Origin: Clostridia bacterium
GTDB taxonomy: Bacteria; Bacillota; Clostridia; Oscillospirales; Acutalibacteraceae
Direction: 5' to 3'
DNA: 64,000 nucleotides
Assembly (NCBI GenBank): GCA_017409265.1
Contig: JAFQSY010000071.1
Span: 1-64,000 of the forward strand
Shown: positions 33,634 to 41,400 of the stretch, in pieces
Layout of the letters: the number at the start of each line of letters is the position of its first letter
Numbering within the stretch: the stretch's first letter is position 1
Translations under genes and position numbers: made by a program
Notes under the pieces: model-generated
Databases searched by the model: none
What the model saw: only the letters and a program-made list of their open reading frames with translations
What the model was told of the DNA's origin: nothing

Positions 33634-35247
33634 ATGTTTGTTGACGTTAAAAAACTGAAAAACAGAATACTCCTTATTATATCGGTGCTTTTTGCCGCCG
33701 TTTCGCTTGGAACGGTTATATACTATATAATATGGCCGTCTGCCGCATATTTTCATGCGGACTGTACGGACACCATTCTTTGGGCAAAGGCAAGCTACGA
33801 CAGCAAGAGCCTTTTTAATGAGGATTTCGGCTATGCAGCAATGCTGCCGTTCGGCGGAACAACGCTTATGCTGCCGTTTATCGGTATTTTCGGTCTGTCG
33901 ATGACCACTCATCACATAGGAATGGTGCTGTTTACCGTTATGCTTTTTGCATCTGTGTTTCTTCTGTGCAGAAGCATAAAATTCAGCTATCCGCTGACCT
34001 TTATGACAGTCGGAACGCTTGCACTTGTTCTTTGCGCATCCGAAAAGCTCCGAGAGATTTTCTATGAGCATGTTATCTATTACAGCATAAGCGTTCTGAT
34101 TATCTGTGTTCTGCTTTCGCTGTTTATCAAGTTCAAATCGGCTTTTGAATCTGAAAAATCAGTTGCAAAGCTCTTGTTTATAACCCTTTGCATTGCTGTT
34201 TTTACGGTTTGCTCCGCTCTCGACGGCACGCAGATTGCTGCAACGGGAATATTCCCCGTGATTTTTGCGGCAGCAGCGGAAATAATATTGAGTAAGGACA
34301 GAAAGCTTTTCTCAAAGGAAAGCCGTGTCTCAATTTATTACTGCCTGATTTGCGGATTTTCAATGCTTATCGGTCTTTGGCTTCTTTCGTTTTTGAGCAA
34401 CGGAATAACCGCGGGCTATGCAGGCGCATACACCAACTATTCCAACATGAACGAATGGCTCGGCAATCTCGGCAAATTTCCCGAGCAGTGGTTCCTTCTT
34501 TTCGGCGTTGATGCTGCTTACGGCATGTCCATTTTCTCGCCCGAATCAATTGTCAATATTATCAGAATTGCTTCGGCGGCAGTTATTGCAATTGTTCCTC
34601 TCGTTGCGCTTTTCTTCTATAATAAATTTGATTTTGGTTCAAAGTTGCTCGTTCTTGCTCATTTCGGTTCGAGCGCGGTTATAATGTTTGGCTATGTTTT
34701 CGGCATTCTTTCCGCGGCGAACTGGCGTTTGAGCCCGATGGTATTTACGGGTATTCTTGTCTGCTTTGCCGTTTTCAGGCTTGCAAAGGAATATGTTGTT
34801 CCCGCAAGACTTATGGCGGTCATAATCTGCGGACTTGTTCTCATGAGCGGAGTTTCGTTTGCAACCGTTGCAAAAATGGAGAAAAACGGAATAGAGATGA
34901 ACGACAAATACCGATTGGTTGAAGTTCTTGAAGAGAACGGTTTTACCCACGGCTATGCAACCTTCTGGAATTCGCAGACCATAACCTTGCTTTCGGATTC
35001 AAGAGTATCGGTTGCGAATGTTGATATGAATGAAAACGGAATATCCCCATGCTATTATCAGACGGATAAAAAACAGTTCCTGCCTCAAGATAATGCTGAA
35101 AAGTATTTCGTTCTCGCTTCGGATTACGAAATTTCTGTTTTACAGCAGACAGATGATTGGGTGTTCTTTGAGCAGATGAGCGAGGATATAATATCGCTCG
35201 ACGGATATAAAATTTTTGTTTTCAGCAATCTGTTTTTCTTGTATTGA
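33634..35247 (+). CDS. Polytopic membrane protein, possible GT-C glycosyltransferase
   Basis: This 537-residue protein has about eleven hydrophobic segments. After the first helix comes an outer loop with YFHADCTDTILWAKASYD, where the two Asp residues occupy the place of the catalytic acidic loop in GT-C enzymes. The C terminus is a soluble segment of about 100 residues (from MEKNGIEMNDKYRLVEVLEE). It follows the 682-aa protein after four bases and ends the three-gene run at an internal-looking terminator (35274-35303). I infer a role in transferring sugars from lipid carriers onto an envelope polymer; the sugar is unknown. Confidence 0.65.
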   Translation: MFVDVKKLKNRILLIISVLFAAVSLGTVIYYIIWPSAAYFHADCTDTILWAKASYDSKSLFNEDFGYAAMLPFGGTTLMLPFIGIFGLSMTTHHIGMVLFTVMLFASVFLLCRSIKFSYPLTFMTVGTLALVLCASEKLREIFYEHVIYYSISVLIICVLLSLFIKFKSAFESEKSVAKLLFITLCIAVFTVCSALDGTQIAATGIFPVIFAAAAEIILSKDRKLFSKESRVSIYYCLICGFSMLIGLWLLSFLSNGITAGYAGAYTNYSNMNEWLGNLGKFPEQWFLLFGVDAAYGMSIFSPESIVNIIRIASAAVIAIVPLVALFFYNKFDFGSKLLVLAHFGSSAVIMFGYVFGILSAANWRLSPMVFTGILVCFAVFRLAKEYVVPARLMAVIICGLVLMSGVSFATVAKMEKNGIEMNDKYRLVEVLEENGFTHGYATFWNSQTITLLSDSRVSVANVDMNENGISPCYYQTDKKQFLPQDNAEKYFVLASDYEISVLQQTDDWVFFEQMSEDIISLDGYKIFVFSNLFFLY

Positions 35248-35521
35248 CAATAAACCAATAAATATTGCTGATTGGCGGCGGCGCAATGCTTGCCGCCTTT
35301 TTTGCGCCCTGCGCAAGCTTTTCAATAACGGGTATCGGATTTACTGGGTCTGAATAATATTTTTCATCTGTGCTGCTTAAAACCAGAACGGTGTTTTCTT
35401 CGCCGAGGGTTATTTTTTTAGCGTTTTCATCTGCGACAAATATTGCTGAAACGCATGATGTTATGCACAGGCAAACAATTGCGGTTATTATATATGCTCT
35501 GAAAAGTTTCGTTTTTATCAC
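35222..35521 (-). CDS. Small exported or membrane protein downstream of spoIIP (99 aa)
   Basis: A GTG start at 35521 lies three bases after the spoIIP stop and is preceded by AAGG. The product has an N-terminal membrane or signal segment (AYIITAIVCLCITSCVSAIFV) and then VADENAKKITLGEENTVLVLSS, which I associate with small clostridial proteins next to sporulation genes, by analogy to the placement of yqxA after spoIIP in Bacillus. The last 30 residues are encoded across the plus-strand terminator of the opposite operon and the gene end overlaps the opposite gene by 26 bases, so the C terminus may be unimportant or the frame partly non-coding. Function unknown. Confidence 0.5.
   Translation of the reverse strand: MIKTKLFRAYIITAIVCLCITSCVSAIFVADENAKKITLGEENTVLVLSSTDEKYYSDPVNPIPVIEKLAQGAKKAASIAPPPISNIYWFIVNTRKTDC
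35274..35303 (+). terminator. Terminator of the envelope-sugar operon
   Basis: GGCGGC (35274-35279) pairs with GCCGCC (35292-35297), followed by TTTTTT. It lies inside the convergent small gene on the other strand. Confidence 0.7.
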
Positions 35522-35524
35522 ACC

Positions 35525-36631
35525 TTATTTTTGATAATCGTCCATGAGTGCGGCGAGGGCGGCGGCAAGCATTCTTCCCGAATAGCATGCCTCTTCAAGA
35601 GTATTTGCTTCGCTGCCCATTTCTATCAGCAGACTGAAACGGGTCATATCCATGTTGTATTTTCTCTGTGAAAAAAGAACGGGACGCATAAGACCCGGGA
35701 ACATTGTTTCGCATTTTTTCTGAAGCTGAAGAGCAAAGCGAAGGTTATATTCCCAATCGGGGAAATCCGTGACCTTACCTTCTTCTGCGCCTGTTATTAT
35801 CATAAGCTGTGCCGCTTTTTTGCCGCCGATTGTGTTAACAGGTTTTATTTTATCGCCGTTATTCTGCGTTATGGAATCTCTGTGAATGTCAAGCACAATC
35901 TGAATTTCGGGATGATCCTCAAGATGCTTTTCAACCGTTTTGCGCGAGCTTGGATATGAGTCCGAATAGCTTTTGTCATGGATTGTTTTGTCATGAATAA
36001 CAGTATACCCGAGATCTGTCAGATAATTCGCAATTTCCGTTCCGACTCTGACTATATTCCGATTTTCGTCGTTGCTTCGCGAGGCGTAATCCTGGGCGTA
36101 CCAATCGCGTTCAATCATTTCGTAGCCCTCGGAGGTGTGGCTGTGAAAAATCAGAACGGCAGGCTTTGATTTGTCAACCGAAAGCTCAAGCGGTTCAGAA
36201 AGCACCTTTTCTATATTGAGAGTTTTTGTTTCGGTGGTGTTTTTTACTCTCACGTTTTCAAAGAAATGAGTTGCGCCCGCCTTTTCGTATGTAACAGATT
36301 TAATATCGCCGTCTTTTTTATCGCTTCTGAACAGCTCGGTATATTTTTTTATCAGCTCAACTATATCGTCGGGTGTTTGCGTGATATCTGATTTCTGCAC
36401 GGCAGGGGATATAACCGTTTGTGTTGATGGAACGGCTGTTGTTTCGGAATACTCCGTAGATACGGTATAAACGGATTCTGCTTTCGTTTCGCCTGCATAG
36501 AACATGACCGATGCCATGGCGAGGGTGATGTTATCCGCTGCATCGGAAAAACACAGCAGCAGGGCAAAAACAACCGCGGCAACAGATGTTAATATTTCGG
36601 TATGTTTGTCTTTTTCAGTATTGTTTTTCAT
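35525..36631 (-). CDS. spoIIP: Stage II sporulation protein P (SpoIIP)
   Basis: The 368-residue protein has an N-terminal membrane segment (TSVAAVVFALLLCF), a linker and a C-terminal SpoIIP amidase/endopeptidase domain: VLIFHSHTSEGYE (zinc-binding His), VLDIHRDSI, IITGAEEG and FSLLIEMGSEANTLEEA (catalytic Glu region). SpoIIP cleaves peptidoglycan during engulfment of the forespore together with SpoIID and SpoIIM, and should be made in the mother cell. I use the ATG at 36631 with GGAG seven bases upstream. I could not identify a convincing sigma-E promoter in the AT-rich region before it. It is the strongest sign in the window that the organism forms endospores. Confidence 0.93.
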   Translation of the reverse strand: MKNNTEKDKHTEILTSVAAVVFALLLCFSDAADNITLAMASVMFYAGETKAESVYTVSTEYSETTAVPSTQTVISPAVQKSDITQTPDDIVELIKKYTELFRSDKKDGDIKSVTYEKAGATHFFENVRVKNTTETKTLNIEKVLSEPLELSVDKSKPAVLIFHSHTSEGYEMIERDWYAQDYASRSNDENRNIVRVGTEIANYLTDLGYTVIHDKTIHDKSYSDSYPSSRKTVEKHLEDHPEIQIVLDIHRDSITQNNGDKIKPVNTIGGKKAAQLMIITGAEEGKVTDFPDWEYNLRFALQLQKKCETMFPGLMRPVLFSQRKYNMDMTRFSLLIEMGSEANTLEEACYSGRMLAAALAALMDDYQK

Positions 36632-36762
36632 TGACAATCTCCGTTCTCTCTAAAAAGTATATATTATATATATTCAAGACAAGACATTTTAATGGTTACA
36701 ATTTGTAACAGTTAAGGCGGAGATTGTAACCGATTTGTTTTGTAATTGTAAATAAAACAGGG

Positions 36763-36791
36763 TTACATTTTTCCTTTTCGGGTAATATAAT
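36763..36791 (+). promoter_or_regulatory. Orphan plus-strand promoter
   Basis: TTACAT (36763-36768), 17-base spacer, TATAAT (36786-36791). No protein gene lies downstream on this strand before 42577. Confidence 0.65.
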
Positions 36792-36880
36792 ATAGACATA
36801 ATGTGAATTCAGCTTTGGAGTGTATGCAGATTGAGTGCCCTGCATACACATTCCTATCCATCCTTTCATAAATTTTTTAA

Positions 36881-36919
36881 AGTCGAAAAAGGAGCTTTCT
36901 GCTGTCAGAAGGCTCCTTT
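36881..36919 (-). terminator. Second terminator of the aldehyde dehydrogenase operon
   Basis: AAAGGAGCTTTCTG pairs with CAGAAGGCTCCTTT (14 bp, one wobble, loop CTGT); on the minus strand TTTTTCG follows. Confidence 0.7.
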
Positions 36920-36933
36920 GGCTTGTTCATGAT

Positions 36934-36975
36934 GAAAAATCTCCCGTATTCAATGCGAATACGGGAGAAATCTTT
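36934..36975. terminator. First terminator of the aldehyde dehydrogenase operon
   Basis: TCTCCCGTATTC pairs with GAATACGGGAGA around AATGC. T runs follow on both strands (TTTTTC on minus, CTTTTTT on plus), so it can work in both directions. Confidence 0.85.
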
Positions 36976-36976
36976 T

Positions 36977-38500
36977 TTATTTGAGGTCGCCGCCGACCGA
37001 ACCGTCCCAGGTATCAACGGACTGTGCCTTCATTTCTTCTTCATCAAACCAACGGGTGGTAACAGCTTTGGTTTCTGTGTAGAAACGGAAGCCGTCCTTG
37101 CCGAGGCAGTGAAGATCGCCGAAGAATGACTGCTTATGACCTGTGAAGGGAAATACGCCGACGGGAACGGGAATACCGACGTTAACGCCGACCATACCGC
37201 CGTCTGTTCTCTTTGCAAATTCTCTTGCATAATAGCCGCTCTGGGTAAAGATAACCGAACCGTTTGCAAAGGGGTTTGCGTTCATAACTGCAAGACCCTC
37301 TTCAAAATCCTTGACTCTCTTGACGCAGAGAACGGGTCCGAAGATTTCTCTCTGACCGACGGTCATATCTTCTGTTACATGGTCAAAGATTGTGGGACCT
37401 ACATAGAAACCGTTTTCATAGCCGGGAACAACGGGGTTTCTGCCGTCAAGAACAAGCTCTGCACCTTCTTCTATGCCTTTTTCAATCCACTTGAGAATTG
37501 ACTGTCTGTGAGCTTCTGTTACAACGGGACCGAGGGTTGATTCTTTATCATATGCAGGGCCGAGCTTGAGCTCTTTTGCAAATTTAACAAGGTAGCTCAC
37601 AAGCTCATCGGCAATGCTTTCCTGCGCAACAATAACGGGAAGAGCCATGCAACGCTCGCCTGCGCAGCCGAATGAGGAGTTGATAATGCCTCTTGCGCTT
37701 CTTTCAAGAGCTGCATCCTCGAGAACAAGACCATGGTTCTTTGCTTCGCAGAGAGCCTGAACTCTCTTGCCGTTTGCAGCTGCTCTTGAATAAATGTGAA
37801 GACCTACGCTTGTTGAACCGACGAAGGTGATGCCCTTGATGTCAGGGTGGTCCATGAAGATTTCAGCTTCGTTTCTTGAGCAGGTGACGATGTTGATAAC
37901 GCCGTCGGGGAGACCTGCTTCCTGCCAGAGCTCTGCGAGTCTCATGCAGGTCATCGGAGTCATGGATGCTGCCTTGAGAACGATTGTGTTACCGCAGACA
38001 ATGCAGAGGGGTGACATCCAGCCCATGGGAATCATGCCTGGGAAATTAAAGGGAACGATACCTGCGAAAACGCCGACAGGCTCTCTGTAAAGAGTGGTGT
38101 CATAGCCTGATGATGTGTCGCGCATGCTTTCGCCCATGAGAAGCGAGGGAGCTGAACAAGCAAGCTCAACGGGCTCCTTGACCTTAAGAATATCGCCCTT
38201 TGCTTCGCTCCACACCTTGCCGTGCTCTCTTGCACAGATTTCGGTCAGCTCATCCATGTGCTCTTCAAGAAGCTCACGGAATTTGAAAACAACCTGAACT
38301 CTCTTCATAACGGGAACGTTTGACCATGTTTTGAATGCCTCTTTAGCGCAGGCAATAGCCTCGTTCACTTCGTCCTTTGTGCAGCATGGGGTCTGTGCAA
38401 TAACCTCGCCGGTGCTGGGGTTATAAACGTCCATATATTTTTCGCAAGATGAATCAAGCCACTTGCCGCCGGCAAAATACTTGAGTTTTTTTACTGCCAT
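36977..38500 (-). CDS. mmsA: CoA-acylating methylmalonate-semialdehyde dehydrogenase
   Basis: The 507-residue protein is a full aldehyde dehydrogenase: VPFNFPGMIPMGWMSP (cofactor site), GITFVGSTSVG (NAD binding), CEAKNHGLVLEDA, and the catalytic Cys in SSFGCAGERCMALP near 285. The ERCMA context with absence of the usual general-base Glu is typical of the MMSDH branch (MmsA/IolA), which uses CoA and makes propionyl- or acetyl-CoA from methylmalonate or malonate semialdehyde. It belongs to valine, beta-alanine or inositol degradation, yet none of those genes is near. The ATG at 38500 follows AGGAG by eight bases. It is the last gene of the HAD, GH38, dehydrogenase operon. Confidence 0.9.
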   Translation of the reverse strand: MAVKKLKYFAGGKWLDSSCEKYMDVYNPSTGEVIAQTPCCTKDEVNEAIACAKEAFKTWSNVPVMKRVQVVFKFRELLEEHMDELTEICAREHGKVWSEAKGDILKVKEPVELACSAPSLLMGESMRDTSSGYDTTLYREPVGVFAGIVPFNFPGMIPMGWMSPLCIVCGNTIVLKAASMTPMTCMRLAELWQEAGLPDGVINIVTCSRNEAEIFMDHPDIKGITFVGSTSVGLHIYSRAAANGKRVQALCEAKNHGLVLEDAALERSARGIINSSFGCAGERCMALPVIVAQESIADELVSYLVKFAKELKLGPAYDKESTLGPVVTEAHRQSILKWIEKGIEEGAELVLDGRNPVVPGYENGFYVGPTIFDHVTEDMTVGQREIFGPVLCVKRVKDFEEGLAVMNANPFANGSVIFTQSGYYAREFAKRTDGGMVGVNVGIPVPVGVFPFTGHKQSFFGDLHCLGKDGFRFYTETKAVTTRWFDEEEMKAQSVDTWDGSVGGDLK

Positions 38501-38533
38501 ATTAAACACTCCTGTCAAAATTTTAATATTTGA

Positions 38534-41389
38534 TTAACCGATGAATTTAATTGTAAGAATCTTCTTGCCTGTGATTTCAAATTCAGCAAAGCCGTCTGCA
38601 TCAACGGTGAGGGGAGCCTGATCAAGCTCTTCGAGAGTGACAAGCTTGATTTCCTTCCACTTCTTGCCCGAATATGCGGGAAGCTCAAATTCAGCAATCT
38701 GTCTTTCAACGGGTGACTGTGCCTTTTCAATCGGAGCTATGCCGCCGTTAAGACGAATCTTGTTCTTGATTGTTTTGTCGGAGGGATTGAAGAGTCTGAT
38801 AACATAGCCTTCGCCGTCCTCGCTCTTCTTGATTGCGCTGACATTGAGGTTTTCTTCGCCAAGCTCAATGAATGAGTGGGTGAGGGGATTCTTGCCGTGT
38901 GCGGTGGGAGCAAGCTGACCTGCTGTGAGATAGAGGTTGAAGCGCTCGCTTTCCTGCCATACGTTGCCTTCTTCCCAATCGCCCTTATGAGGCATGAAAG
39001 CATAGCGGAATGTGTTAACACCGATGCACTGTGAGCCTTTATCCCAGTCGCTGTAATTCTGCATATCGGCAGTAACGCATATGCGCAGAGGATATGCACG
39101 GATAAGTGAAAGATAGAGTGTGTTGCACTCGTCATCAGCAGCCTCATATGCCTTAAGACCTGTGTTGAGAAGAGCTGCGCCGTTGACGCCGTCTGTGAGG
39201 TCAACAAATGAGTTCATGGGATGCTCTGTCATCGGGATTTCATCATAGAGCGAGTAATCGGGCTTTGCGATGGGACGCTTGACAACGTCAAACTGACCCT
39301 GTGCATATGAATATTCCGACTTGATGTTCGTCGGGAAAGCAACCTGAAGATAATGGTCCTCGCAGCGGTTGTTGATTGTTGTTTCTATTTCAACGAATCT
39401 TGCACCCTTGCGGAGAGTAACAACGCTGTCAATATCAACGGGAAGCTTATGCTCGCTTCTTGACTTTTCATCTGCAGAACGCTTTTCGGGAAGCATCCAG
39501 CGCATTGAAATCTTATATGCTGTTTCAAATTCACCGTCACGAAGAAGAGTAATTGTTGCCTTTTCGCCGAGAGTGGTGAAGATTTCGTTAAATTCGGGTA
39601 CAAAATGCTCCCAGGGATTGCCGATTTCGCCACCGTCCTTGAAGTAGCCGAGATTTTCATAAACCTTGCCTGTTTCTTTGTCAACAACATTGTAAGTACC
39701 GTTCATGTTGAAGCTGACGCGGAGATATTCGTTTTCCATTACCTGATTTGTTTTAAGGAGAGTAACGGGAGTTGTTGCGCGTACATTATAAGTAGGACGC
39801 ATTCTATAGGTTTTGTAGCCCATTGCAGGGATATCCTTGACCTCAACGGCTATGAGTTTCTGTCTTGTGTGAAGAACATTGGCTGTGTCGTTGGGATTCT
39901 GGATAATCTGTGCGTTATTATCGTTTGAAGAAACAACCTGATATTTGAGTGCGTTGCCGTCCTCATCAAGAAGCTCGAATGTGCCTGTTTTCCACTCTGC
40001 AGGGATTTCAACGCGGAGATTTACGGTTTCGCTTCTCTTGAAGGGAGCGGGGTTGAACACTACAACAGCGGCATCGTCGCGGCTGAATGACTTAAGGTCA
40101 ATATCGCCTGCAATATCCATGAATGCACGCTCAAATATGCAGCTTGAAAGTTCTCTTGACTGTCTGTAACGTGACATAACGTCTTCGTAAACAACATCTC
40201 TGCCGCAGGAACCGATACTGTCGTGACCGTGGTTCTGAAGAAGATAGTTATATGAAAGGTCAATGAAATTCTGAGGATAGGGTGCACCTGCAAGAGATGC
40301 AAAAACAGCGAAAGGCTCTGCGTAGTTGATAAGTCTTCTTTCGGTGTCAAAGTTCTCCTGCTTGATATATGTTCTTGCGGAAAGAATCCAGCCGCAGAGA
40401 ATGCTTACGCTGCCCTTTGTGTACGGGTCACGCATTTCGCCCTTGAGAACTGGTGCGTTGGGGTCAAAGTTATCAATGATGCCCTGTTCCATTTCCTTGA
40501 GGGTGCTGTGGAAAACATCTGCATCGGGGAGAGCATCGTTGAGGTCTTTGATGAGTTGAACCTCACGTGCATCGGGGCATGAGGAGTCATGACCTGCTGA
40601 CCAGAAACGGTGGCTGGTTGTCCAGTCGTTATTTTGCTCTTCAACAGCCTGCTCTGCTCTTGCCTGAATGTTTTCTTTGTGGTACTCATAAAACGGATGG
40701 GTGTACTGATAGTCAAGCTTCCAATCTCTGTCGATAAGCTTGAAAACACCGTTATTGTCGTTCCAAAGCATATCGCGGTTGTTTTCGTTTGTCTGATTGA
40801 AATAAACCGGTCTCTGAACAACATACCAGATATTATAGCGGGGTCTTTTTCCGAGACGTGATGCCCAGATTCGGGTTCCGTCGGGACTTTCCCAGAAAAA
40901 CTCCGAGCGGGGAGCTTTGTATGTATTGATGCCTCTGTAAAATGATGCGAAGTTAATGCCGAAGCCTGCGTAAATCTGGGGAAGCTGTGAAATTTGACCC
41001 CAGCCGAAAGGAGAATAACCGGTCTTGCTTATGCCGCCCAATTCCTTGCCCTGCTTATGGCCGAGGAGAAGGTTGCGCACGAGAGCTTCGCTGCCGACTG
41101 TAAATTCATCGGGGAGGCAGAACCAGGGACCGATTGCAATTCTGCCCTCTTTGATATATTTCTGAAGCTTTTCCTTCTTTTCGGGATAAACCTCAAGATA
41201 ATCCTGCATGGGCATTGTCTGCGAGTCAAAGTGGAAGTGCTTATAATCGGGATTCTTATCGAGAATATCGAGAAGCATGTCGACCATATAGCCGAGCATA
41301 TGCTGTGTTCTGCGAGCGGAAAAACGCCATTCTCTGTCCCAATGGGTGTTTGATATAAAATGGCATTGGAGCTTATCTTTTTTATCCAT
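38534..41389 (-). CDS. GH38-family protein lacking the usual nucleophile Asp
   Basis: The 951-residue protein aligns by eye along its length with GH38 alpha-mannosidases of the MngB type: NTHWDREW near 16-23 (zinc ligands), FHFDSQTMPMQDYLEVYP, EGRIAIGPWFCLPDEF, SRFE-type blocks and NHGHDSIGSCGRDVVYEDV (zinc His and Asp). At the place where MngB has GYLPDSFG with the catalytic Asp, this protein has GYSPFGWGQISQLPQIY with no Asp (Phe at about residue 128). I recall a GH38 subgroup with this altered motif, but its activity is unknown to me. No signal peptide. AAGGTG lies before the ATG at 41389; an ATG two codons earlier is possible. It lies in an operon with a HAD phosphatase and a CoA-dependent dehydrogenase. 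Confidence 0.82.
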   Translation of the reverse strand: MDKKDKLQCHFISNTHWDREWRFSARRTQHMLGYMVDMLLDILDKNPDYKHFHFDSQTMPMQDYLEVYPEKKEKLQKYIKEGRIAIGPWFCLPDEFTVGSEALVRNLLLGHKQGKELGGISKTGYSPFGWGQISQLPQIYAGFGINFASFYRGINTYKAPRSEFFWESPDGTRIWASRLGKRPRYNIWYVVQRPVYFNQTNENNRDMLWNDNNGVFKLIDRDWKLDYQYTHPFYEYHKENIQARAEQAVEEQNNDWTTSHRFWSAGHDSSCPDAREVQLIKDLNDALPDADVFHSTLKEMEQGIIDNFDPNAPVLKGEMRDPYTKGSVSILCGWILSARTYIKQENFDTERRLINYAEPFAVFASLAGAPYPQNFIDLSYNYLLQNHGHDSIGSCGRDVVYEDVMSRYRQSRELSSCIFERAFMDIAGDIDLKSFSRDDAAVVVFNPAPFKRSETVNLRVEIPAEWKTGTFELLDEDGNALKYQVVSSNDNNAQIIQNPNDTANVLHTRQKLIAVEVKDIPAMGYKTYRMRPTYNVRATTPVTLLKTNQVMENEYLRVSFNMNGTYNVVDKETGKVYENLGYFKDGGEIGNPWEHFVPEFNEIFTTLGEKATITLLRDGEFETAYKISMRWMLPEKRSADEKSRSEHKLPVDIDSVVTLRKGARFVEIETTINNRCEDHYLQVAFPTNIKSEYSYAQGQFDVVKRPIAKPDYSLYDEIPMTEHPMNSFVDLTDGVNGAALLNTGLKAYEAADDECNTLYLSLIRAYPLRICVTADMQNYSDWDKGSQCIGVNTFRYAFMPHKGDWEEGNVWQESERFNLYLTAGQLAPTAHGKNPLTHSFIELGEENLNVSAIKKSEDGEGYVIRLFNPSDKTIKNKIRLNGGIAPIEKAQSPVERQIAEFELPAYSGKKWKEIKLVTLEELDQAPLTVDADGFAEFEITGKKILTIKFIG

Positions 41390-41400
41390 ATTCATTCACC

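Larger units (their letters stand above)
36632..36976. other. Gene-free region between spoIIP and the aldehyde dehydrogenase
   Basis: These 345 bases contain no credible protein gene. They hold a 15-bp palindrome and related half-sites (36695-36767), a good plus-strand promoter (36763-36791), a long hairpin (36820-36849), and two further hairpins that end the minus-strand aldehyde dehydrogenase transcript. A small RNA on the plus strand is possible. Confidence 0.7.
36798..36978 (+). ncRNA. Candidate small RNA, about 180 nt
   Basis: From the predicted start near 36798 the transcript would contain a hairpin with a ten-base stem (GTGTATGCAG 36820-36829 with CTGCATACAC 36840-36849), a C/U-rich single-stranded stretch (CCTATCCATCCTTTC), a 14-bp hairpin (36888-36919) and a terminator hairpin (36941-36966) ending in TTTTTT. 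The last two hairpins also suit the minus-strand gene, so only the promoter and first hairpin specifically support a plus-strand RNA. It does not resemble 6S, SRP or tmRNA. Confidence 0.35.

Noticed and set aside
33568..34071. 167-codon minus-strand frame opposite the membrane proteins
   Set aside because: Rich in Lys, Cys and His as expected from the reverse of hydrophobic codons; no promoter or ribosome site.
36798..36978. 6S RNA or SRP RNA
   Set aside because: The 5' and 3' ends cannot pair to form the long closing stem of 6S RNA, and the SRP apical loop is absent.
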